DNA of 64,000 nt, taken from Actinomadura sp. DC4. Lineage in GTDB: Bacteria; Actinomycetota; Actinomycetes; Streptosporangiales; Streptosporangiaceae. The position numbers and the translations under genes are program-made. The stretch lies in contig NZ_JAUEQY010000007.1 of NCBI RefSeq assembly GCF_030406325.1, positions 62,001-126,000 on the forward strand, given 5' to 3'. Shown here piece by piece: positions 51,804-60,124 of the stretch (its first letter is position 1; each line of letters starts with the position of its first letter). The notes under the pieces are model-generated. The model was not told the origin of the DNA, made no database searches, and saw only the letters and a list, made by a program, of their open reading frames with translations.

Positions 51804-51947
51804 CTGACGGCGGCGCCGAGCGACGAGGCCATCGCCCGCCGGCTCTGCATGGCCCATCGCACGGCCCAGCGCCGCATCGCCGGGCTGATCGAGCGCCTCG
51901 ACGTACGGACGAGGTTCCCTGCCGGTGTCCAGGCCGCCCTCCGCGAG
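51804..51947 (+). pseudogene. Remnant of a LuxR-type HTH domain
   Basis: The frame reads LTAAPSDEAIARRL, MAHRTAQRRIAGLIERL, VRTRFPAGVQAALRE. This closely follows the C-terminal HTH of actinobacterial LuxR-type regulators (LAAGxxDEAIARxL...SxRTVxRRI...GAxTRFQAGVQA). No upstream start or sensor domain is in frame. The rest of the 425-nt gap (51563-51987) shows no gene. I read it as the decayed tail of a regulator. Confidence 0.6.
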
Positions 51948-51987
51948 ACCACATCCGTCCCTGACCGGGCCGGCAATGGCGGGCCGG

Positions 51988-52884
51988 TCAGGGGCGGATG
52001 AGCATCTCCTCCGCGGCCGCCTTGATGAGTTTCCGCGACTCCTCCGCGTCGAGCGCCTCGGGTCCCTTGCTCTCGCCGCCTTCGAGGAGGGAGAAGAACG
52101 CGTCGGCGTAGTCGACGATCCGGTCACCGCCTTCGACGACTTGACCTCTTCCCGCGCTCTCGATGTAGAGGACGTCGTCGAGCGATCGGAAGCCCAGAAT
52201 TGTGAAGGGGCCGTTGAGCCCGAAATGCGATCCCTTGCCGAACGGGATCACATGGACGTTGATGTTGTCGCGCCGGCCGAGCGCGATGAGGTGGTACAGC
52301 TGCTCGACCATCAGGCCCGGATCGACGGACACTCCTATTCGCCGCCGGATCACCGCCTCGTCGATGACGTAAGTCTCCTCGGGGAGCAGCGCCGGATCGC
52401 GTCTGTCCAGCTCCTTCCGGCGCTGAAGACGGAACCTGACCACGGTCTCCACCCTGTCGGCCGACATGCTCTCCCGCGTGACGACCTGCGCATAGGCGGG
52501 CGTCTGCAACAGCGGCGGAATGAACGCGTTGTGCGACTGCCGTATCGTTGAGGCGCCCGCTTCGTATCCGACGAACTTTATGATCTCGTCGCGGATTCCG
52601 GTGCCTCTATAGGCGTCCCACCAAGCCGTTCTCTTCGAGCCACGTGAAAGGTCGTGGAGCTCGCCCATCCGGTCCCGGCCGGTGATTCCATAGACCTTCA
52701 ACAGAGCCTCGAGGTCGTTTTTGGTAAGGGCGGTCTTCCCTCCCTCGACGCGAATCACCTTCGCCTCCGACCATTCCATCGCGGCGGCCACTTTGGACTG
52801 CGTCATACCGGTCTCCGCGCGCAGCCGAACCAGCTCGTTCTTCAACAGCGCGCGCTGAACGACCGGACCATGATCCTCATGCAC
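51988..52884 (-). CDS. XRE-family regulator with DUF5753 (Scr1-type)
   Basis: 298 residues. The N-terminal XRE HTH is LKNELVRLRAETGMTQSKVAAAMEWSEAKVIRVEGGKTALTKNDLEALLKVYG (about 14-66). The remainder is DUF5753 (FVGYEAGASTIRQSHNAFIPPLLQTPAYAQVV, DEAVIRRRIGVS, VIPFGKGSHFGLNGPFTILGF, VLYIESAGRGQVVE). In Streptomyces such regulators normally pair with a small DUF397 protein; I see none here. Instead it diverges from a nucleotide-cyclase-like gene across 367 nt rich in repeats. It probably regulates that gene and itself. Confidence 0.92.
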   Translation of the reverse strand: MHEDHGPVVQRALLKNELVRLRAETGMTQSKVAAAMEWSEAKVIRVEGGKTALTKNDLEALLKVYGITGRDRMGELHDLSRGSKRTAWWDAYRGTGIRDEIIKFVGYEAGASTIRQSHNAFIPPLLQTPAYAQVVTRESMSADRVETVVRFRLQRRKELDRRDPALLPEETYVIDEAVIRRRIGVSVDPGLMVEQLYHLIALGRRDNINVHVIPFGKGSHFGLNGPFTILGFRSLDDVLYIESAGRGQVVEGGDRIVDYADAFFSLLEGGESKGPEALDAEESRKLIKAAAEEMLIRP

Positions 52885-52940
52885 CGGCGGCTCTCACTCT
52901 CTGTGTTGATCGGGATCAGTCATCTCGCCACGAAACCATG

Positions 52941-52982
52941 TGCAAGGTGGCAGATCGAAGGGATTTTCCCTGCCATCTTGCA
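52941..52982. promoter_or_regulatory. Inverted repeat upstream of the XRE regulator
   Basis: TGCAAGGTGGCAG and CTGCCATCTTGCA: 13-nt arms with one mismatch and a 16-nt spacer. It lies 57 nt before the XRE/DUF5753 start within the AT-richer divergent region. It is a candidate autoregulatory operator. Confidence 0.5.
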
Positions 52983-53043
52983 AGTCGGTTGCCAGCAGAA
53001 TTGCGGTAGGCACTTCACGAATTCAAGGCTCTCACCTGCGTGG

Positions 53044-53109
53044 ATGCAATGGGTTACAAGCTTATGGCCCCGCCGGATTGACCTGACGCGATGCAAGGTT
53101 ACATTCTTA
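53044..53109. repeat. Direct repeats in the XRE/cyclase-like divergent region
   Basis: ATGCAATGGGTTACAAGCTTA (bases 53044-53064, 21 nt counted, core ATGCAA..GGTTACA..CTTA) recurs at 53091-53109 with 2 nt missing. The two cores are 47 nt apart and also share TGCAA with the inverted repeat at 52941. They look like repeated binding sites for one regulator. Confidence 0.45.
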
Positions 53110-53115
53110 AGAATG
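53078..53115 (+). promoter_or_regulatory. Promoter overlapped by a 14-nt palindrome
   Basis: TTGACC (53078-53083), 16 nt, TACATT (53100-53105) is a plausible promoter for the cyclase-like gene. The perfect palindrome CATTCTTAAGAATG (53102-53115) covers the -10 box and start region, as a repressor site would. Confidence 0.5.
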
Positions 53116-53164
53116 ACACGGCTATCAATTACACAGAGTCACCGACCATTCGCGGGAACGTACA

Positions 53165-53194
53165 GCGGCCTCCCTGCTGGCACAGGGAGGCCGC
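53165..53194 (+). other. Strong hairpin in the 5' leader of the cyclase-like gene
   Basis: GCGGCCTCCCTG and CAGGGAGGCCGC form a perfect 12-bp stem with a 6-nt loop, between the predicted promoter and the start codon at 53252. It could act as an attenuator or 5' stabiliser, or end transcription arriving from upstream. Confidence 0.6.
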
Positions 53195-53251
53195 ACATGA
53201 CCCAACCGCCTCCGCGCCTGTCAACGGACACGAAAGGAGCCGAGCTCTGCC

Positions 53252-53986
53252 ATGAGCCTAAACCCGAACCCCGACCCGGCCGACCCCTCTCCCACGCCTT
53301 ATGAGGCCTATCCCCAAGCGGGACAGGTCACCGTTCCCCCGATCCCCCCGATCCCTCCGGGGTTCGCCTTCCCGCGCGACCAGCGTCCGAAGGCGTCCGC
53401 CACGCTCATCGCGGTCGACATCTGCGCCTTCGGGGACCTGCGGCGTGACGACCTCGTCCAGCTCCACCTGCGCGACCAGATGTACCGGATACTGAGCCAG
53501 GCGTGCACGATGACCGGCCTGTCCCTGCCGGACTGCTACAACGAGGACCGTGGCGACGGCGTGCTCATCGTCGCGCCGCCCGAGCCCCCCGCGGACGACC
53601 TTCTCGCCCCGTTCGCCTACCACCTCACGGCCGTTCTCCGCCGGTACAACCGGCTCGCCGGCCCGATCTCCCACATCCGGATGCGCGTCGCCTTACACAC
53701 CGGCCTCGCCCACCGTGACAACCACGGTGTCGCCGGCCGTTCCCTGGTCCATCTGTTCCGGCTGCTGGAGGCCGGCTCATTCAAGGCCGCCTGCGCGGCG
53801 TCCGCCGCCGATATCGGTGTGATCGTTTCTGATCGGCTCTACGAAGACGCCCTGGCACACGGCGCACTCATCGACCCCTGCGACTTCCAGAAACTGCGTG
53901 TCACCTGCAAGGAGACGCGTACGTGGGCCTGGGTATGGTCCCCGCCGAACAGCGGAAACGGCTTCGCGAATACAATTTCCAACTGA
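53252..53986 (+). CDS. Class III nucleotide-cyclase-like protein, possibly degenerate
   Basis: 244 residues; AAAGGAG precedes the ATG. After a Pro-rich N-terminus (about 1-45) comes a domain with cyclase landmarks: TLIAVDICAFGD (first metal Asp), NEDRGDGVLIVAP (the GDG turn with second metal Asp), RMRVALHTGLAHRDNHGVAGRSLVHLFRLLEA, and IVSDRLYED. Both metal aspartates are present. The Asn of the usual VNxAxRL transition-state motif is replaced (LVHLFRLL). Such proteins are common near XRE regulators in actinomycetes and their activity is unproven. Signalling or conflict roles are inference. Confidence 0.7.
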   Translation: MSLNPNPDPADPSPTPYEAYPQAGQVTVPPIPPIPPGFAFPRDQRPKASATLIAVDICAFGDLRRDDLVQLHLRDQMYRILSQACTMTGLSLPDCYNEDRGDGVLIVAPPEPPADDLLAPFAYHLTAVLRRYNRLAGPISHIRMRVALHTGLAHRDNHGVAGRSLVHLFRLLEAGSFKAACAASAADIGVIVSDRLYEDALAHGALIDPCDFQKLRVTCKETRTWAWVWSPPNSGNGFANTISN

Positions 53987-54098
53987 TCGGCGCACTGGGG
54001 TCTGAGGGGTTTCCGAGCAGCGGCGTGAACCGAGTGCCGACGAAGTCAACGTGATCGAACACGGCCGTCGATCATTTTCCACAAAAAGCGTGCAAACA

Positions 54099-54127
54099 TT
54101 GACACAAATGAGCAGGCTTCGTACTGT
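54099..54127 (+). promoter_or_regulatory. Strong sigma-70-type promoter of the arabinofuranosidase gene
   Basis: TTGACA (54099-54104), 17 nt, TACTGT (54122-54127): a full -35 consensus with ideal spacing, 93 nt before the start codon, in a locally AT-rich stretch. Confidence 0.7.
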
Positions 54128-54219
54128 CAACCCAGCATCGCGATGCTGTCCCGCCACCCTGTCTGCCGCGCCGGCCACCGCAGACGATTCGACTCCCTCC
54201 AGACCCCGGAGCCGTCGCC

Positions 54220-56109
54220 ATGCGCAGATATCGCCCCGCCATCCGCGTGACTGCCGCCGCCATGTCATCGAGAGCCGACAGGCCGGTCCGCCGCCGGCTC
54301 ACCTCCCTCGCCGCCGCCCTCCTTCTCGCCCTCGGCGCCCTCACCGGCCTGGCCGCCGGAACGGCGCAGGCCGCGTCCCTTCCCTGCGACATCTACGGCG
54401 GCGCCGGCACGGCGTGCGTCGCCGCCCACAGCACCGTGCGCGCCCTGTTCGCGGCGTACTCCGGCCCGCTCTACCAGCTGACCCGCGCCTCCGACCGCGC
54501 CACCCACGACGTCGGCGTGCTGGCCGCCGGCGGCTACGCCGACGCGGCCGACCACGACGCGTTCTGCAACGGCACGACGTGCGGCATCACGAAGATCTAC
54601 GACCAGACGTCGCGCCACAACGACCTGACGCCGTCCCCGTCCGGCACGGCCGGAACCGGCGCCGACTCCCCCGCCGACGCCAGCGAGATCGCCGTCACCG
54701 CCGGCGGCCACAAGGTGTACGGCGTGTGGATCTCCCCGCAGCACGGCTACCGGCATGCCGTCGGGTCCGGTGTCGCGCAGAACGGTCAGCCCGAGGGCAT
54801 GTACATGGTCGCGAGCGGCACGCACGTCGGGTCCGCCTGCTGCTTCGACTACGGCAACGCCGAGGCGGTGCCGGCCGATACCGGCAACGGCCACATGGAC
54901 GCCGTCAGCATCGCGACCACCTGCTACTTCGCCCCGTGTACGGGCTCGGGGCCGTGGGTGGAGGCGGACCTGGAGAACGGGATGTTCCAGGGCGCCAACG
55001 GTTCTAACACCGCGAACCAGGGCAACAACAGCACCTACGTCACGGCGCTGCTGAAGAACAACGGCCAGACGACGTACGCGCTCAAGGGCGGCAACTCCCA
55101 GTCCGGCGGCCTGTCGACGTGGTGGAACGGCGCGCTGCCGAACCGCGGCGGCTACATCCCGATGCACCAGGAGGGCTCGATCATCCTGGGCACGGGCGGC
55201 GACAACAGCAACTGGAACATGGGCACGTTCTTCGAGGGCGTGATGACCTCCGGCTATCCGACCGACGCCGCCGACAACGCGGTGCAGGCCAACATCGTCT
55301 CGGTCGGCTACTCCGGGCAGACGAACGTGCCGAACGGCCCGCAGGGCACGATCACCGGGCCGGGCGGCAAGTGCGTCGACGTCGCCGCCGACGACACCGG
55401 GGTCAACGGCACCGCGGTGCAGCTCTGGGACTGCCAGAGCTACGCCGAGGACCAGCACTGGACCCACTTCGCCGACAACACGCTGCGTACGCTCGGCCGC
55501 TGTCTCGACGTCAACGGCAACGGCACCGCGAACGGCGCCCAGGTGGAGCTGTGGGACTGCAACGGCGTCGGCGGCCAGAAGTGGCTGCAGCAGGCCGACG
55601 GCTCGCTGCGCAATCCCCAGTCGGGCCGCTGCCTCGACTCGCCCAGCGGGGCGACCGGGAACGGCACGCGGCTGCAGATCTATGACTGCAACGGCTCCGC
55701 GGCGCAGAGGTTCGCGGTCAACGGCGGCGGCGCGATCGTCGGTCCGGGCGGCAAGTGCATCGACGTCCTCGGCGACGACAACGGCGTCAACACCACCGCG
55801 GTCAACATCTGGGACTGCCAGTCCTACTCCGTGGACGAGCACTGGGTCCACCTGTCCAGCGGCGCGCTGCGCACGCTCAGCCGGTGCCTGGACATCAACG
55901 GGAACGGCACCGCCAACGGCACCCAGGTGGAGCTGTACGACTGCAACGGCGTCGGTGGCCAGGTCTGGCAGCAGCAGGCCGACGGCTCGCTGCGCAACCC
56001 CCAATCCGGACGCTGCCTCGACTCACCGAACGGGGCGACCGCGAACGGCACCCGGCTGCAGATCTATGACTGCAACGGCTCCGCGGCGCAGAAGTTCGCC
56101 CTGATCTAG
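54220..56109 (+). CDS. Secreted alpha-L-arabinofuranosidase (GH54) with two ricin-type lectin domains
   Basis: 629 residues. The signal peptide ends near residue 50 (RRRLTSLAAALLLALGALTG, then TAQAAS). The catalytic domain (about 52-370) follows the AbfB/GH54 pattern: PCDIYGGAGTACVAAHSTVRALF, IYDQTSRHNDL, GPWVEADLENGMFQG (the nucleophile Glu region), and GTGGDNSNWNMGTFFEGVMTSGYPTDA (the acid/base Asp region). Two ricin B/CBM13 repeats follow (about 378-505 and 507-629), instead of the CBM42 usual in fungal GH54. It releases arabinose from plant polysaccharides outside the cell. GGAG precedes the ATG; the ATG at 54262 is an alternative. Confidence 0.92.
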   Translation: MRRYRPAIRVTAAAMSSRADRPVRRRLTSLAAALLLALGALTGLAAGTAQAASLPCDIYGGAGTACVAAHSTVRALFAAYSGPLYQLTRASDRATHDVGVLAAGGYADAADHDAFCNGTTCGITKIYDQTSRHNDLTPSPSGTAGTGADSPADASEIAVTAGGHKVYGVWISPQHGYRHAVGSGVAQNGQPEGMYMVASGTHVGSACCFDYGNAEAVPADTGNGHMDAVSIATTCYFAPCTGSGPWVEADLENGMFQGANGSNTANQGNNSTYVTALLKNNGQTTYALKGGNSQSGGLSTWWNGALPNRGGYIPMHQEGSIILGTGGDNSNWNMGTFFEGVMTSGYPTDAADNAVQANIVSVGYSGQTNVPNGPQGTITGPGGKCVDVAADDTGVNGTAVQLWDCQSYAEDQHWTHFADNTLRTLGRCLDVNGNGTANGAQVELWDCNGVGGQKWLQQADGSLRNPQSGRCLDSPSGATGNGTRLQIYDCNGSAAQRFAVNGGGAIVGPGGKCIDVLGDDNGVNTTAVNIWDCQSYSVDEHWVHLSSGALRTLSRCLDINGNGTANGTQVELYDCNGVGGQVWQQQADGSLRNPQSGRCLDSPNGATANGTRLQIYDCNGSAAQKFALI

Positions 56110-56117
56110 GAAGGTAC

Positions 56118-56153
56118 GTGACGGGACCCGCCGGGATCGGCGGGCCCCGTCAC
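56118..56153. terminator. Bidirectional terminator between GH54 and YCII genes
   Basis: GTGACGGGACCCGCC and GGCGGGCCCCGTCAC form a 15-bp stem with one mismatch and a 6-nt loop. It lies between convergent genes and overlaps the stop codon of the YCII gene, so it can serve both. Confidence 0.8.
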
Positions 56154-56530
56154 CCGTCCACGACCGGATGCACCTCCACCGCGGCGAACCGCGCGTCCGG
56201 GATGCGCGCCGCGATCGCGTACGCCCGCTCCGGGCTCGCGCACTCGACCATGAAGTAACCCGCGAGCTGCTCCTTCGCCTCGGCGTACGGACCGTCGCTG
56301 ATGACCGGGACACCGTCGCGCACCCGTATGCTCCTGGCGGTGGCCGGATCGGCCAGCGCGACGCCCGCGACGAGCTCTCCGGACTCGGTGATCTCCCGGT
56401 GGAGGGCCTCGGCCTGCCGGGTCAGCTCCTCGCGCTCCTCCGCCGGCATCGCCAGGAACCCCGGCTCGTACAGGAAGATCGGGTGTGCCCAGTTCCGCGG
56501 GTTGCCGTAGATCAGGAGCAGGTACTTCAT
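56150..56530 (-). CDS. YCII-related (DGPF-type) protein
   Basis: 126 residues. The start MKYLLLIYGN, the central VRDGVPVISDGPYAEAKEQLAGYFMVECAS (the DGPF-like loop) and the end RFAAVEVHPVVDG are typical of YCII-related proteins. These ferredoxin-like small proteins often accompany ECF sigma factors; none is adjacent. It lies 13 nt after the VOC gene, probably in one operon. The reaction, if any, is unknown. Confidence 0.88.
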   Translation of the reverse strand: MKYLLLIYGNPRNWAHPIFLYEPGFLAMPAEEREELTRQAEALHREITESGELVAGVALADPATARSIRVRDGVPVISDGPYAEAKEQLAGYFMVECASPERAYAIAARIPDARFAAVEVHPVVDG

Positions 56531-56543
56531 CGCCGGGCCGCGA

Positions 56544-56924
56544 TCAGGCGGACGGACCGGCGACGCCGACCACGTTGCCCTCGGGGTCGGCGAAGTGCCC
56601 GACCGTGAAGTCCCCGGACGCGGGCTCAGGGCCCATCAGGCGCTTGCCGCCGAGGCTCTCGGCCTCGCGGAGCGCGGCCCCGACGTCGGGCACGCCCACA
56701 TAGAACAGGACCCGCGGCTCGTGGCCCGGACCACCGCCGACACCGCCGTTGATGCCCGCCCCGGTCGTGCTCCCGTCCACGAAGCCGTACGTGCCCGGCT
56801 GCGAGACCTTCTCGGTGGTCGCGTCACCCGTCTGGAACTCCCAGCCGAACAGCGCGCCGTAGTAGCCGCGCAGCTCCGCGGGGCCGGTTCCGATGATCTC
56901 GAAGTGCACCACGGGTCGTCCCAT
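56544..56924 (-). CDS. VOC-superfamily protein (glyoxalase/bleomycin-resistance fold)
   Basis: 126 residues from the ATG at 56924 (GAGGAAAGGA upstream). Paired beta-alpha-beta-beta-beta modules are visible: PVVHFEIIGTGPAELRGYYGALFGWEF and VLFYVGVPDVGAALREAESLGG, ending VGHFADPEGNVVGVAG. This resembles the small VOC proteins annotated as glyoxalase-like. It is upstream of, and close to, the YCII gene. Function is not predictable. Confidence 0.88.
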   Translation of the reverse strand: MGRPVVHFEIIGTGPAELRGYYGALFGWEFQTGDATTEKVSQPGTYGFVDGSTTGAGINGGVGGGPGHEPRVLFYVGVPDVGAALREAESLGGKRLMGPEPASGDFTVGHFADPEGNVVGVAGPSA

Positions 56925-57145
56925 GATCGGTCCTTTCCTCTCCGGCGGGGCACCGCGTCGCGGCCCCTCACGACACAGTCGGAGCGGAGGGCTCCGTCTC
57001 GACATCGGTCCTCAGGCGCCGGATCCGGGCAGCATCCGCGGCAGCTCCGCCCGGCCCTCGGCCGTCACGGTCCGAATGGCCGCTCCGGCGGCCGCCGCGC
57101 CCGTGCCGGTGCTGGCGAGCTGGGCCGCCCGTACGCGCTGAACCG

Positions 57146-58420
57146 TCAGTTCCGGACGCGGAGCGGGAGGGTGCGCGGGCCGCGGACCTGGCCGGCGGCC
57201 CAGGTCACCGCAGACGGGTCGTCGAGGGTGAAGTCCGGGAAGCGCTGGAGCCAGACCTCCAGGGCGACCCTGAGCTCCATCCGCGCCAGGTGGGAGCCGA
57301 TGCAGCGGTGGATGCCGAGACCGAAGGCGGCGTGCCGGTTGACCTCGCGGTCGATGACGACCTCATCGGCCCGGTCGAACTGGGCCGGGTCGCGGTTGGC
57401 GGCCGGGAACGACAGCAGGACCCAGTCCTCGGCCTTCATGTCGACGCCGTTCCAGTGCATGTCCTCCTTCACCAGCCGCGCCATCGTGACCGGGGCGTAC
57501 GCGCGGAGCAGCTCCTCCATCGCGGTCGGCAGCAGATCCGGCTCGGCGACGAGGCGCTCGCGGTCACCGGGGTGGTTCGCGAGGTGCCACAGGGACGCTC
57601 CGATCGCGCTCCAGGACGTGTCGATGCCGGCGATGAGCAGCAGCGCCATCGTGCCGGCGACGTGGGCCGGCTCCAGCTTCCGGCCGCCGAGCTCGACGCC
57701 GATGAGGTAGTCGGTGAGGTCGTCGCGGGGGTTCGCCACGTGGTCGCGGATCTGGTCGAGCAGGTAGTCGAACAGCTTCCCCATCCGCGCGACACGCTCG
57801 TCCGGCGGCAGGTTGATGCCCTCGAGCGCGTTCTCGATGAACTCGCGGAACCGCGGCCCGTCCTCCTCGGGGAAGCCGAGCATGCCGGCGATGACGCGCA
57901 TCGGGATGTGCTGGGCGTAGTCGCGGGCGGCGTCGACGACGTCCTGTCCCTCGAACCCGTCGATGAGGGAGTGGCAGTACGCCCGCGCCGCTTCCTCGTG
58001 CCGGGTGACCGCGGTCTTGGTGAACGCGGGGAGCAGCAGCTTGCGCGCGAGGCGGTGGAACGGCGGGTCGGAGGAGATCGGCGGCGTGCCGCCCACCGGC
58101 GCCAGCTCGGGCGGGGGCCGGAAGTTGCTCATGATGATCGACCGCGAGGAGAAGTGGTCGGTGTCGTAGGCGATCGCCGCGACGTCCTCATACCGCGTCG
58201 GCAGCCATCCGCCGCCGAACCGCTCGGTGCGGGCGATCGGGCAGCGTTGCCGCAGGTCGTCCTGGATCGGGTACGGGTCCTGCGCCCACTCCGGCTCCAG
58301 ATGGGAGAAGTCGGTCTCCCAGTCCGCGACCGGGCCGGTGACGATCTCGCTGCGCGTGCCGACGGGAGTGTCGTCCCGCAGCTCGCTGAAGTTCTGGGCG
58401 AAACGGTCGTCCGCGCTCAC
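57146..58420 (-). CDS. Cytochrome P450, soluble bacterial type
   Basis: 424 residues from the GTG at 58420 (GAGGGGG upstream). All P450 motifs are intact: I-helix LLLIAGIDTSWS, ExxR in EELLRAYAPVTMARLV, and heme loop HAAFGLGIHRCIGSHLARMEL. It is the last gene of the five-gene operon, 1 nt after the ferredoxin, which is probably its electron donor. A hydroxylation early in the pathway, before or parallel to the other P450, is inferred. The substrate is unknown; the context suggests a hydrophobic ring or terpenoid compound. Confidence 0.92.
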   Translation of the reverse strand: MSADDRFAQNFSELRDDTPVGTRSEIVTGPVADWETDFSHLEPEWAQDPYPIQDDLRQRCPIARTERFGGGWLPTRYEDVAAIAYDTDHFSSRSIIMSNFRPPPELAPVGGTPPISSDPPFHRLARKLLLPAFTKTAVTRHEEAARAYCHSLIDGFEGQDVVDAARDYAQHIPMRVIAGMLGFPEEDGPRFREFIENALEGINLPPDERVARMGKLFDYLLDQIRDHVANPRDDLTDYLIGVELGGRKLEPAHVAGTMALLLIAGIDTSWSAIGASLWHLANHPGDRERLVAEPDLLPTAMEELLRAYAPVTMARLVKEDMHWNGVDMKAEDWVLLSFPAANRDPAQFDRADEVVIDREVNRHAAFGLGIHRCIGSHLARMELRVALEVWLQRFPDFTLDDPSAVTWAAGQVRGPRTLPLRVRN

Positions 58421-58421
58421 G

Positions 58422-58622
58422 TCATTCCCCCTCGGACAGGTGGATCGCGCGTTCGGGGCAGTTGGAGGCAGCCAGCCGCGCGTCGTGTTCCTCGCCCGGC
58501 GGCACGACGCCGTCACCGAGGACCTTTCCGTAGCCCTCCTCGTCGTCGCCGAACACGCCGGGAGCGAGGTCGTAGCAGCGGCCGTGCCCGTGACAGTGCT
58601 CGGAGTCGATCCGTACTCTCAC
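58422..58622 (-). CDS. 3Fe-4S-type ferredoxin
   Basis: 66 residues from the GTG that overlaps the monooxygenase stop (GTGA). It follows the P450-partner ferredoxin pattern: VRIDSEHCHGHGRCYDLAPGVFGDDEEGYG, with C-x5-C, and later NCPERAIHL. There are three cluster cysteines, with a His where a fourth could be, which fits a [3Fe-4S] cluster. It passes electrons to the P450 encoded immediately downstream. A reductase gene is not present. Confidence 0.92.
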   Translation of the reverse strand: MRVRIDSEHCHGHGRCYDLAPGVFGDDEEGYGKVLGDGVVPPGEEHDARLAASNCPERAIHLSEGE

Positions 58623-60124
58623 TGCGTCTCTCCCGTCTGAACCGTGCTTCGCCGCCCGGTGGCGCCCCCGGCCCTGCGGGAGAACCGCAGGGCATCGTCG
58701 TCGATGCGGCCGTACCGCAGCTTGAACAGGTCGTGGGCGTAGCTCGAGCCGAGCTGCCACGGAGGCCGCGAGCCGGCCTTGGGGAACTCCTCGATGGAGC
58801 GGAGGACGTACCCGGCCTGGAACTCCAGCAGCGGCCGCTCGGTCACGGTGGGGTCGTCGTTGGCCGGGACGCACCGGTCGTAGCCGTAGGCGTCCATGTG
58901 CCGCAGCAGCCGTACGACGTACTCGCTGACCAGGTCGGCCTTCAGCGTCCAGGAGGCGTTGGTGTAGCCGATCGTGAAGGCGAAGTTCGGCACGTCACTG
59001 AGCATCATGCCCTTGTAGGCCATCGTCTCCGGCAGCCGGACCTCGCGGCCCTCGACGCTGAGGCGCATGCCGCCGAGGACGAGCAGCCGCAGCCCGGTGG
59101 CGGTGACGACGACGTCGGCCTCGAGCTCGGCGCCGGACGTCAGCCGCAGCCCCGTCTCGGTGAACTCCTCCACGTGGTCGGTGACCACCGAGGCCCGCCC
59201 GTCGCGGATGGCGGCGAACAGATCGCCGTCGGGCACGAGGCACAGCCGCTGGTCCCACGGCTGGTAGCGCGGCTTGAAGTGCGTGTCGACGTCGTAGCCC
59301 TCCGGGAGCTGCCGGAGCGTCGCCTTCCTCAGGAGCGACCGGACCAGGCCCGGACGGCGGCGGCTGAGCTCGTAGAAGAGCGTGGTGGTCAGGACGTTCT
59401 TCCACCGCGTGACCGGGTACGCGAGACGGCCCCCGACCAGCCGCCGCAGGGCGTTGGCGATGGCGTCCTCGGCCGGGAGCGAGACGATGTACGTCGGCGA
59501 GCGCTGCAACATCGTCACCTGCGCGGCCCGCTCGGCCAGGGCCGGGACCAGCGTCACGGCCGTCGCGCCGCTGCCGATGACGACGACCTTCTTGCCGGTG
59601 TGGTCGAGGTCGTCCGGCCAGTGCTGCGGATGGACCACGGTGCCGCCGAACCGCTCGACGCCGGGAAAGTCCGGCGTGTAGCCGGCGTCGTAATGGAAGT
59701 AGCCGCTGCACGCGTAGAGGAAGCCGGCGGTCAGCCGTACGGTCTCCCCGTCGTGCACCGCCTCGATCGTCCAGCGCGCGTCCTCGCCGGACCAGTCCGC
59801 GCTGACGACCCGGTGGCCGAACCGGATGTGGCGGTCGATGCCCGCCTCGGTCGCGGTGTCGCGGACGTAGCTCAGGATCGAGGGCCCGTCCGCGATGGCC
59901 TTGGCCTGCGTCCACGGACGGAAGCGGTAGCCGAGGGTGTTCATGTCCGAGTCGGACCGTACGCCCGGATAGCGGAACAGGTCCCACGTGCCGCCGATGG
60001 TCTCGCGCGCCTCGAGGATCGCGTAGGAACGGCCGGGGAAGGCCGACTGGATGTGGTGGGCGGCACCGACGCCGGACAGGCCGGCGCCGATGATCAGCAC
60101 GTCGACGTGTTCGGTCGAGGTCAT
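58619..60124 (-). CDS. Flavin monooxygenase, Baeyer-Villiger (EthA-like) type
   Basis: 501 residues. The FAD motif is VLIIGAGLSGVGAAHHI, followed by TIGGTWDLFRYPGVRSDSDM. The Baeyer-Villiger fingerprint FxGxxxHxxxW is present as FGGTVVHPQHWP, and the NADP motif is KVVVIGSGATAVTL. The family inserts oxygen beside a ketone to give an ester or lactone. Its start overlaps the hydrolase stop and its stop overlaps the ferredoxin start. P450, BVMO and hydrolase together suggest the sequence hydroxylation, ketone, ester or lactone, then cleavage. Confidence 0.9.
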   Translation of the reverse strand: MTSTEHVDVLIIGAGLSGVGAAHHIQSAFPGRSYAILEARETIGGTWDLFRYPGVRSDSDMNTLGYRFRPWTQAKAIADGPSILSYVRDTATEAGIDRHIRFGHRVVSADWSGEDARWTIEAVHDGETVRLTAGFLYACSGYFHYDAGYTPDFPGVERFGGTVVHPQHWPDDLDHTGKKVVVIGSGATAVTLVPALAERAAQVTMLQRSPTYIVSLPAEDAIANALRRLVGGRLAYPVTRWKNVLTTTLFYELSRRRPGLVRSLLRKATLRQLPEGYDVDTHFKPRYQPWDQRLCLVPDGDLFAAIRDGRASVVTDHVEEFTETGLRLTSGAELEADVVVTATGLRLLVLGGMRLSVEGREVRLPETMAYKGMMLSDVPNFAFTIGYTNASWTLKADLVSEYVVRLLRHMDAYGYDRCVPANDDPTVTERPLLEFQAGYVLRSIEEFPKAGSRPPWQLGSSYAHDLFKLRYGRIDDDALRFSRRAGGATGRRSTVQTGETQ

